Assembly (NCBI GenBank): GCA_000466585.1
Contig: KE993509.1
Span: 62,001-126,000, forward strand
Source of the DNA: Clostridiales bacterium oral taxon 876 str. F0540
Lineage (GTDB): Bacteria; Bacillota; Clostridia; Clostridiales; Clostridiaceae
Length of the DNA stretch: 64,000 bases
Direction: 5' to 3'
The position numbers and the translations under genes are program-made. The notes below the pieces were generated by a model that saw nothing but the letters and a program-made list of their open reading frames with translations, did no database searches and was not told the DNA's origin. This document shows positions 16,870 through 23,689 of the stretch, piece after piece. Numbering within the stretch: the stretch's first letter is position 1; each line of letters starts with the position of its first letter.

Positions 16870-16978
16870 ATTTTGTATAGCCCCTCTATCATCAGTAAAA
16901 CATATATATCAAATTATACCACTATATAGAAAAAATATATAATAATATAACTTAAACTTCTCATAATAATTGCAAAAT

Positions 16979-17007
16979 AATAACAGCATGAAAATCATGC
17001 TGTTATT
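16979..17007 (-). terminator. Terminator of the alpha/beta hydrolase gene
   Basis: Perfect 13-bp stem AATAACAGCATGA/TCATGCTGTTATT with a 3-nt loop, followed on the minus strand by ATTTTG. It lies just after the stop at 17014. Confidence 0.75.
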
Positions 17008-17013
17008 TTATAC

Positions 17014-17649
17014 TCAGCTTACAAATTTAGCACAAACCTTTGTTATATACTCTAGTATTTTTATACTTTCTGCATAATCATCATCTATTTCAAGGGAATG
17101 TGCTGCCTTGTCTATTATATGTAAGTCAACTGAATTGTTTCTTTTTACAGTATCTATATTTGCTTGTGTGAAATGCTTATCTCTTTCTCCAGAAACAACA
17201 GTGCATTTTGATTTTAAAATATAAGGAATTGTTTCTTCTGTTGGTGTCAGAAATAAGTTATTTACCTTTTCATAGCCTACAAGATTGCTTATTTCTCCTG
17301 CAACTGATGTTCCAAAACTTTTACTTATAAAGTAGATATTACTATACTTATTCTCAACACATAATCTTACAGCTTCATAGCAATCTTTAACGATTTGACT
17401 AAAAGGATTACCCTCAACTGGATTAGTAGCTCTGCAAAAACCATATTCTAAACTTAATACATCGCAACCCGATAGAAGGGCTGCTTTTCTTGCATAGTGC
17501 AGCAAAGGTTTATCACAGCTGTAATCCGCCCCAGGAAAAATAACAGCTATTGAGTCAGACTTCGGCAAATGTGTAAGCAGCATATTATTAGTGTCATATC
17601 CCCAGATTGTTTTAACCTTAATATAAGATTTATTAATCAAATTAAACAC
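17014..17649 (-). CDS. Alpha/beta hydrolase-like protein
   Basis: 211 residues. An alpha/beta hydrolase pattern: an early AVIFPGADYSCDKP strand-loop in place of the usual HGxG, a nucleophile elbow SKSFGTS, an acidic residue in VSGERDKHF and a late histidine in DKAAHSLE. The elbow lacks the first canonical glycine of GxSxG. No signal peptide. Single gene, followed by its own terminator and divergent from the response regulator. Substrate not recognisable. Confidence 0.72.
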   Translation of the reverse strand: MFNLINKSYIKVKTIWGYDTNNMLLTHLPKSDSIAVIFPGADYSCDKPLLHYARKAALLSGCDVLSLEYGFCRATNPVEGNPFSQIVKDCYEAVRLCVENKYSNIYFISKSFGTSVAGEISNLVGYEKVNNLFLTPTEETIPYILKSKCTVVSGERDKHFTQANIDTVKRNNSVDLHIIDKAAHSLEIDDDYAESIKILEYITKVCAKFVS

Positions 17650-17822
17650 CCCATCTTTTTATTTGATTATGTAAAACAAGGATGATCACTTTATAATTTT
17701 GAAATTTTTTGAATTATTACCTTTTATTATACAACAACTTTGTTTAACTTTCATACTATTTTATACAAAAAATTTATTATATAATATCTTTAATTAGGAT
17801 TTATATTTATTTGGAGGTAACA

Positions 17823-18497
17823 ATGTTTAAAATACTAATAATTGAAGATGATACAAAAATGCGAGAAATAATTCTTGAAAATATTCAGCGATGGGGCTTT
17901 GATGGATTCAGTGTAACAGACTTCGATAATATTTTTAAAGATTTTGCTAATTATGAACCTCATCTCGTTTTAATGGATATAAACCTCCCTTCCTATGACG
18001 GCTTCTATTGGTGCGGAAAAATACGTGGAGTTTCAAAGGTCCCAATAATTTTTATATCCTCACGTAATACAAATATGGATATAATAATGGCTGTAAACAT
18101 GGGCGGAGATGATTTTATACAGAAGCCTTTTTCTCTAGATGTACTAATGGCAAAGATTAACGCTCTTCTTAGAAGAACTTATGATTATACTAGCTCAGAG
18201 CTCAATATTATAGAACATAATAATGTAGTTTTAAATTTAAAAGATAATACTGTTTCTCATAATAATAAGAAGATTGAGCTTACTAAAAATGAATTTAAAA
18301 TTCTATATATGCTTATGAAGGATAAAGGAATTATTATAAGCAGAGACAGCATAATGAGAGGGCTTTGGGAAGATGAAAATTTTGTTGACGACAATACTCT
18401 TACGGTAAATATTAATAGACTTAGAAAAAAGCTTGAAGATTTAGGGCTCCATAACTTTATTCAAACGAAGAAAGGTCAAGGATATGTAATACTATGA
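17823..18497 (+). CDS. OmpR-family response regulator
   Basis: About 224 residues. The receiver domain has acidic residues IIEDD at the start, the phospho-acceptor Asp in LVLMDINLP and the conserved Lys in FIQKPFS. A winged-helix DNA-binding domain follows (ELTKNEFKILYMLMKDKG and LTVNINRLRKKL). A TTG at 17811 is in frame, but it is part of the GGAGG site; the ATG at 17823 is the start. The stop overlaps the kinase gene by 4 nt. Most like regulators that pair with BceS-type kinases. Confidence 0.9.
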   Translation: MFKILIIEDDTKMREIILENIQRWGFDGFSVTDFDNIFKDFANYEPHLVLMDINLPSYDGFYWCGKIRGVSKVPIIFISSRNTNMDIIMAVNMGGDDFIQKPFSLDVLMAKINALLRRTYDYTSSELNIIEHNNVVLNLKDNTVSHNNKKIELTKNEFKILYMLMKDKGIIISRDSIMRGLWEDENFVDDNTLTVNINRLRKKLEDLGLHNFIQTKKGQGYVIL

Positions 18498-19555
18498 ACT
18501 TTTTAAAATATTTAAAAGACCAAAAATTTTTGATGTTTTTTTATGTAGTGCTAATGGCTTTTATTTCAGCAGTTATATTTTTGGATGGAACTTCGAAAGT
18601 TTCTTTAGGAAACATACTCTATATAAACTTGGCTTCTATAGTGTTTTTTATTATTTATTTACTTGGAAAATACCTGCATTTTAATAACTATTACAAGGCA
18701 CTTAAGGATATAATTGATACTCGTGAATATGAGATTATAAATCGTATTCCAGAGCCAAGGTCTTACAGCCAGAAGCTTTATCATAATCTCCTGGAAAAAA
18801 TTTATGAAGAACAAAGCTTAAAGCTTCAAAAGCTTTATGATAATAAAAAAGAGAATGAGGAATTCATTACCTCATGGGTTCATCAAATAAAAACGCCAAT
18901 TACAGTGAGCAGACTTCTAATTGAAAACAATTTAGGCAAAGCGAATTCAGATGTGCTTTTAAGTCTTGAAGAAGAACTTGATAAAATAGATAACTATGTT
19001 GAACAGGCTTTATATAATTCAAAAATAGATGACTTTTCAAAAGATTATCTTATAAGTGAAGTATCTGTTGACAGAGTTGTTAAAGATACTGTAAAGAAGC
19101 ATGCTAAAAATTTTATTAATAAAAAAATATCTGTGGAGATTAAGGATACAGAACTTATAGTATTGACTGATAAAAAATGGCTTTCTTTTATCCTTGACCA
19201 AATACTATCAAATTCATTAAAATACACAAGTAACTCGGGAAAAATAAGTATTTATGGTATTAAACAACCTAAACTTCAAAAGCTTGTAATCGAGGATACC
19301 GGCATAGGTATAACTTCCGAAGATGTAAACAGAGTATTTGATAAAGGCTTTACTGGCTATAATGGAAGACAAAATTATAAATCAACAGGTATGGGACTGT
19401 ATCTTTCTAAAAAACTAGCTTTAAAACTTGGACACGATATAATAATTGAGTCAGAACAAGGCAAATATACTAGGGTAACAATAGCTTTTCCCAAATTACT
19501 GGATTATCTTGATGTTTCAAGATATAGTCTTAAGCAAAATTTAAAGGCAGATTAG
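18494..19555 (+). CDS. BceS-like intramembrane-sensing histidine kinase
   Basis: 353 residues. Two N-terminal membrane helices (about 11-30 and 40-58) are joined by a very short extracellular loop, with no large sensor domain. The phosphorylatable histidine is H130 in SWVHQIKTPI, and the ATPase domain has N box NSLKYTSNSG, G1 EDTGIGIT and G2 STGMGLYL. This layout is typical of BceS/GraS kinases that sense peptide antibiotics through a partner BceAB transporter. No such transporter gene is adjacent, which is unusual. Confidence 0.88.
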   Translation: MNFLKYLKDQKFLMFFYVVLMAFISAVIFLDGTSKVSLGNILYINLASIVFFIIYLLGKYLHFNNYYKALKDIIDTREYEIINRIPEPRSYSQKLYHNLLEKIYEEQSLKLQKLYDNKKENEEFITSWVHQIKTPITVSRLLIENNLGKANSDVLLSLEEELDKIDNYVEQALYNSKIDDFSKDYLISEVSVDRVVKDTVKKHAKNFINKKISVEIKDTELIVLTDKKWLSFILDQILSNSLKYTSNSGKISIYGIKQPKLQKLVIEDTGIGITSEDVNRVFDKGFTGYNGRQNYKSTGMGLYLSKKLALKLGHDIIIESEQGKYTRVTIAFPKLLDYLDVSRYSLKQNLKAD

Positions 19556-19571
19556 ATAATTCTAACCTGCC
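19546..19571. terminator. Terminator between the kinase gene and korB
   Basis: Stem GGCAGATTAGA/TCTAACCTGCC with one mismatch, spanning the kinase stop codon. On the minus strand a TTTAAATTTT run follows, so it may serve korB. Confidence 0.5.
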
Positions 19572-19580
19572 TCTGTTATT

Positions 19581-20438
19581 CTATTTAAAGTCTTCCATAA
19601 ACACTCTGGCATCCTGTGGCTTCCACTGCCTTTGAACGAGTGACTTTCCTTGAGTTAAGTATGAAACAACCTCTGTATATTCCGGGCTTTCTTCCTTGTA
19701 AATAATTCCTAGAGGTATTCCATTATCCCATTCCATAGCTTTCTTTATAGCTTCAGCTTTGTTAGTGTAATCATAGTTTTCATCAAGCTTGTAGGTATTT
19801 TCCTTGTACCACTTGAATGTATTTACATGGTTAAAAGTTACACAAGGCTGCAAAATATCAACAAGCGCATAACCCTTATGGAGTATAGCTGCTTTCATAA
19901 CCCCCTTTAGATGTTCCTTGTCACCTGAAAAGCTTCTTGCAACAAAGGTAGCACCTGCTGTTAAAGCAAAAGCCAGAGGTCTGAAGGCGTCTACAGTAGT
20001 TCCATCAAACTGCATTGAAGTTTTTTGTCCTTTTTCAGTTGTTGGTGAACCTTGACCCTTTGTCAATCCGTAAATCTGATTATCATGAACAAAATGAGTT
20101 ATATCAATATTCCTTCTTATATTGTGAAGAAGGTGGTTTCCTCCCTCTCCATATGAGTCTCCATCACCAGAGTTTATTATCACTTTAAGATCCTGATTTA
20201 CTAATTTAATTCCGACAGCCGGAGGCACTGCTCTTCCATGCAGTCCATTAAAGCCATTTACATTTATATAGTGTGGAAGTTTAGCAGCCTGACCTATGCC
20301 GGAAGATATCACCACTTCATGTGGTTTCAGTTCTAATTCTGCCAAAACTTCTTTTAATGCTGCAAGTATTGCAAAGTCACCGCAGCCTGGGCACCATGCA
20401 CATTCTTCATTGGTATCATACATCTTTATATCTAACAT
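19581..20438 (-). CDS. korB: 2-oxoacid:ferredoxin oxidoreductase, beta subunit
   Basis: 285 residues. TPP-binding subunit with CAWCPGCGD near the N-terminus, the GLHGRAVPPAVG loop, and the TPP/Mg motif GDGDSYGEGGNH. These features match the beta subunit of 2-oxoglutarate or 2-oxoacid ferredoxin oxidoreductases, which cleave 2-oxoacids to acyl-CoA and reduce ferredoxin. Transcribed 48 nt after korA. No separate delta (ferredoxin) subunit gene is present, so electrons probably pass to free ferredoxin. Exact 2-oxoacid preference is not visible. Confidence 0.88.
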   Translation of the reverse strand: MLDIKMYDTNEECAWCPGCGDFAILAALKEVLAELELKPHEVVISSGIGQAAKLPHYINVNGFNGLHGRAVPPAVGIKLVNQDLKVIINSGDGDSYGEGGNHLLHNIRRNIDITHFVHDNQIYGLTKGQGSPTTEKGQKTSMQFDGTTVDAFRPLAFALTAGATFVARSFSGDKEHLKGVMKAAILHKGYALVDILQPCVTFNHVNTFKWYKENTYKLDENYDYTNKAEAIKKAMEWDNGIPLGIIYKEESPEYTEVVSYLTQGKSLVQRQWKPQDARVFMEDFK

Positions 20439-20468
20439 TATATTCCCTCCTGTATTCCTTTAGTCTCC

Positions 20469-20491
20469 CATAATGATTATCAATCATTATG
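20469..20491. repeat. Palindrome between korA and korB
   Basis: CATAATGAT, loop TATCA, ATCATTATG. It includes the tandem korA stops TAA TGA and also resembles a Fur 7-1-7 site (TGATAATCATTATGG on the minus strand). It may stabilise the mRNA, tune korB level or bind Fur. Confidence 0.5.
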
Positions 20492-22163
20492 CTTCACTCT
20501 TAATTCTGGAATAAATCTCACTTGAACTTAACTGTCTTCCATCATATTTTAGTATGCTGCTTGTTACACCGATTCCTGTTTCCATTCTTATAAGCTTAGC
20601 CAACTGTCCATTAAAGTTCTGTTCTACATTTATAATCCTTTTAGCTATTTTTGTATACTTTTCAAGTTTTTTAGTTGGTAGAGGATATAAATCTCCAAAT
20701 ACCAATGCTCCAACTGACTTATTTTCTTTATTTAAAAGTTCTACCGCCTCTTTTAAAGGACCATACATTGAACCCCAGCCCAGAAGCAGAATTTCTGGAT
20801 TTTCCGCTCCGAAATATTCAGGTTCAAGAACTTCTTCCTTTAAACCTTCAAGCTTTCTCATTCTCTTTTCCATTTGAGCAATACGAACTTCAGCACTTTC
20901 GGTTATCTGACTGTCTTCTGTATGTTCATCACTGTCTATTAAAACAACAGCACTTTCATGCTCCCCTGGAAGTATTCTTGGAGATATGCCGCTTTCAGTA
21001 ACTTTATATCTTTTATAGCTTCCATCCCCTTCTAATGCTTCTTTACCTGCTATATGTCTTTCAATCTTAATCTTATCAAAATCAAATTCTTCTACATTAA
21101 CAACTGTATCCGCTAGATACTGATCAGTTAATAGTATTACAGGAATTTGATATTTATCAGCTATATTCAAAGCCCTTGCTGTTCCATAAAAAGCATCTTT
21201 AACATTTCTTACTGATAAAACCATTCTTGGACCTTCACCATGAGATGCAGTTAGCAAAAAGCTTAAGTCACTTTGTTCAGTTCTAGTTGGAAGTCCAGTT
21301 GCTGGTCCCGGCCTTTGAGAATCAACTAATAAAAGTGGTGTTTCAGTTATACTTGCAAGTCCTATTGCCTCTACCATCAGTGAAACTCCACCACCTGAGC
21401 TGCCTGTTGCTGCTCTTGCTCCTGCGTAAGATGCGCCTAATGCCATATTAATAGCTGATATCTCATCTTCGACTTGCTCAACTATAATACCAGCTTGCTT
21501 TTGCTTCTTTGAAAGATAGGTCATTATACTTGTTGCCGGTGTCATTGGGTAAGCAGAGTAAAAGTCCAGTCCTCCTGCTATTGCGCCTAAAGCAATTGCT
21601 TCATTTCCGTTAATCATGATATGTTTATCTTCATGACCTTTTGGCAGCTCAAATTTCTTTCTTGAGGTTTCTCTACCCTTCTGATAAGCTTTTGCATTTG
21701 CTTCTACTACTTTTTCATCCCATTTCTTGCTGAATAAACTTTCTATATTATTAAATTCTATTCCAAACAGTTCTGTTAAAGCTCCTACTGCAGCTGTTCC
21801 AAATACCTTTGGATTACCAGCTTCTATAGCTATTTTTTTCATTGGCACTCTTAGAACTCTGCTGTCTTCTATATTAACTGCTTCATCACAAATTACAACA
21901 CCATTTTCTTTCAGTCTTTCTATATGACTTTCTGCAGTAGTGTTATCAAGGGCTATAATTACATCCAATTTAGGATAATGAGAAGTTACTTCCTCATCAC
22001 CAAATCTTATCTGAATAAAGTTATGCCCTCCGCGTACTCTTGACATATAGTCCTTTGTAGAATAGATGTAATAACCGCTCTTCTTTAAAATTCTTTCAAA
22101 TAAAGCACTTATAGTATCCATTCCTTGACCGGCAGATCCGCCTATTAAAACATTATATTTCAA
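20487..22163 (-). CDS. korA: 2-oxoacid:ferredoxin oxidoreductase, fused gamma-alpha subunit
   Basis: 558 residues. Residues 1 to about 180 are the gamma domain (GGSAGQGMDTISALFERIL at the start), joined to an alpha domain beginning at INGNEAIALGAIAGGLDF with YPMTPATSIM and a VEQVEDEISAINMALGASY segment; the C-terminus is the transketolase C-like domain (LLLGWGSMYGPLKEAV). This fused gamma-alpha form is usual for two-subunit KorAB enzymes. It leads the korAB operon. A -10 element and a Fur-like box precede it, suggesting iron-dependent control, in keeping with an iron-sulphur electron acceptor. Confidence 0.88.
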   Translation of the reverse strand: MKYNVLIGGSAGQGMDTISALFERILKKSGYYIYSTKDYMSRVRGGHNFIQIRFGDEEVTSHYPKLDVIIALDNTTAESHIERLKENGVVICDEAVNIEDSRVLRVPMKKIAIEAGNPKVFGTAAVGALTELFGIEFNNIESLFSKKWDEKVVEANAKAYQKGRETSRKKFELPKGHEDKHIMINGNEAIALGAIAGGLDFYSAYPMTPATSIMTYLSKKQKQAGIIVEQVEDEISAINMALGASYAGARAATGSSGGGVSLMVEAIGLASITETPLLLVDSQRPGPATGLPTRTEQSDLSFLLTASHGEGPRMVLSVRNVKDAFYGTARALNIADKYQIPVILLTDQYLADTVVNVEEFDFDKIKIERHIAGKEALEGDGSYKRYKVTESGISPRILPGEHESAVVLIDSDEHTEDSQITESAEVRIAQMEKRMRKLEGLKEEVLEPEYFGAENPEILLLGWGSMYGPLKEAVELLNKENKSVGALVFGDLYPLPTKKLEKYTKIAKRIINVEQNFNGQLAKLIRMETGIGVTSSILKYDGRQLSSSEIYSRIKSEA

Positions 22164-22198
22164 TTTATTTCATCTCCTCATTGATATTTACTTTTAAT

Positions 22199-22213
22199 TG
22201 ATAATAATTATCG
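22199..22213. promoter_or_regulatory. Fur-like box at the korA transcription start
   Basis: TGATAATAATTATCG matches the 7-1-7 Fur consensus TGATAAT-N-ATTATCA at 13 of 14 defined positions. It lies just downstream of the predicted start, a position suited to repression. Confidence 0.55.
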
Positions 22214-22222
22214 TTTAATTTA

Positions 22223-22250
22223 ATTATAGTTTGTTTTTAAAATTAATCAA
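22223..22250 (-). promoter_or_regulatory. Promoter of korAB
   Basis: Minus strand TTGATT at 22245-22250, a 16-nt spacer and perfect TATAAT at 22223-22228. Predicted start near 22216. Confidence 0.65.
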
Positions 22251-22423
22251 AGCTTATATTTAGTCAAAAAAAGGCAATAATACAAAATACCATAAAAATA
22301 CTTTATATTTCTTTATTTATCTGTTATATTCAAAGTTAATAACTGTTATAATTCCATTTCTTTATGCATTGATTTATAAATATTTATCCGACTAATACAG
22401 AATAATAAATTTATTGAGTCAAC

Positions 22424-22455
22424 AAAAAAAGACAGGCTAATTTCTTAACCTGTCT
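22424..22455 (-). terminator. Terminator of the patatin gene
   Basis: Minus-strand stem AGACAGG/CCTGTCT (22430-22455) followed by seven T residues; the stem overlaps the end of the coding region. Confidence 0.75.
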
Positions 22456-23429
22456 CTATACTTAAAATAAGCTTTAGCTGCTTCATAGCCTTGTTTATAT
22501 AAAAACTTATAGGTACTATCATTAGTACTTATATTAAAATCTAATACAGATATATCTTTCGTATCGATTTGAATTGATCTTTCAATATCCTGTGGACTGT
22601 TCCTGTATATATCCTGCTGAACTTTTGCCATGGCCATATAAAAATTTGATATATATTCAATAATATTATTAGTCTCAGCAAATTCTATATCATATTTAAA
22701 TCTTGCTCCTAGAGTTTCCCTATTTATCCCTTCTAAATCAAAAATATTAATTGGATAATTCCTCATAACACCTCCATCAGAAAATATATGAGTTAGCGAA
22801 TCTCTATTAACCTCATAACTTTTTACTTTGTTTGCTTCAAAAAATAATGGTACGGACATAGATATTCTAACTGCTTCGGCTACCTCCATATCTGGAGTTG
22901 TACTATAGGAAAATACTTTAGACACTTTACAGGAAATATCAGTACCTACAATATAGAGGTCTAAAAACTTCCTTTTATCTTTATGTGTTGAATTGTCTTT
23001 AAAATCTTTAAAAGTATAAGGCGGCTCCTTCTTAGTACTGTCAAATTGTAAAGCAATTTGTTTTTGTATCCACTTATAAAAATACTGAGTTGAATACCAG
23101 CCATAATTATTAACTAGTCTATATAAACAATCCACATCGCCAAATACTCTTTCAATTTCACTTCTCATAAATACTGATATTCTTTCATTACTATCATCTT
23201 CCTTTTGAGGAACTTGCTTGTAATCTAAAGACTCCACTATATTTTTTGTTTCACTAAAAGATAAATTGAAGCTTGTAATACAAGCTGTTATTGCTCCTGC
23301 AGATGTACCTGCTACTTTTTCTATATTCTGCATCATATTTTTTTCCCATAAGCAATCTAAAACCCCAAGATATGATATACCCAGAATCCCTCCGCCTTCA
23401 AAAACCAAATTATTAATAATGTTTGCCAT
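22437..23429 (-). CDS. Patatin-like phospholipase
   Basis: 330 residues. Patatin/RssA family: oxyanion loop EGGGILGISYLG, nucleophile S43 in GTSAGA and the catalytic aspartate in FSDGGVMRNYP. The catalytic dyad is complete. No signal peptide, so it acts in the cytoplasm or at the inner face of the membrane on lipid acyl esters. It stands alone, with a terminator that overlaps its 3' end. No secretion or antiphage partner gene such as a nucleotide cyclase is adjacent, so a defence role is not supported. Confidence 0.88.
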   Translation of the reverse strand: MANIINNLVFEGGGILGISYLGVLDCLWEKNMMQNIEKVAGTSAGAITACITSFNLSFSETKNIVESLDYKQVPQKEDDSNERISVFMRSEIERVFGDVDCLYRLVNNYGWYSTQYFYKWIQKQIALQFDSTKKEPPYTFKDFKDNSTHKDKRKFLDLYIVGTDISCKVSKVFSYSTTPDMEVAEAVRISMSVPLFFEANKVKSYEVNRDSLTHIFSDGGVMRNYPINIFDLEGINRETLGARFKYDIEFAETNNIIEYISNFYMAMAKVQQDIYRNSPQDIERSIQIDTKDISVLDFNISTNDSTYKFLYKQGYEAAKAYFKYRDRLRN

Positions 23430-23651
23430 AAATCCCCCTATACTTTAATTACTGTATCAAACCCTTTAATCACACAGCTTTTACTGTATAAATCACTCAT
23501 AAAAAAACTTGTAATGTTTTTCACATCAAAACATCTTATTGTCAATATATGATATTTATCTCTACATTGTGCTTTAGTATTTTTAAAAATATTACATCCA
23601 TATGTAATAAAACTTGGAATCAATATATATAACATATTTATCGCAACTAAA

Positions 23652-23682
23652 TAAAAAAGGCAGAAAGTATATTCTTTCTGCC
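23652..23682 (-). terminator. Terminator of the GH3 gene
   Basis: Perfect stem GGCAGAAAG/CTTTCTGCC (23659-23682) with a 6-nt loop, followed on the minus strand by TTTTTTATTT. Confidence 0.88.
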
Positions 23683-23689
23683 TTTATAG

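Noticed and set aside
22437..23429. Patatin as effector of a cyclic-nucleotide antiphage system
   Set aside because: No cyclase, ubiquitin-like or HORMA gene is adjacent; it is a lone gene with its own terminator.
23438..23635. 65-codon open frame on the minus strand between the patatin and GH3 genes
   Set aside because: No ribosome site before its ATG, AT-rich composition and no recognisable motif.
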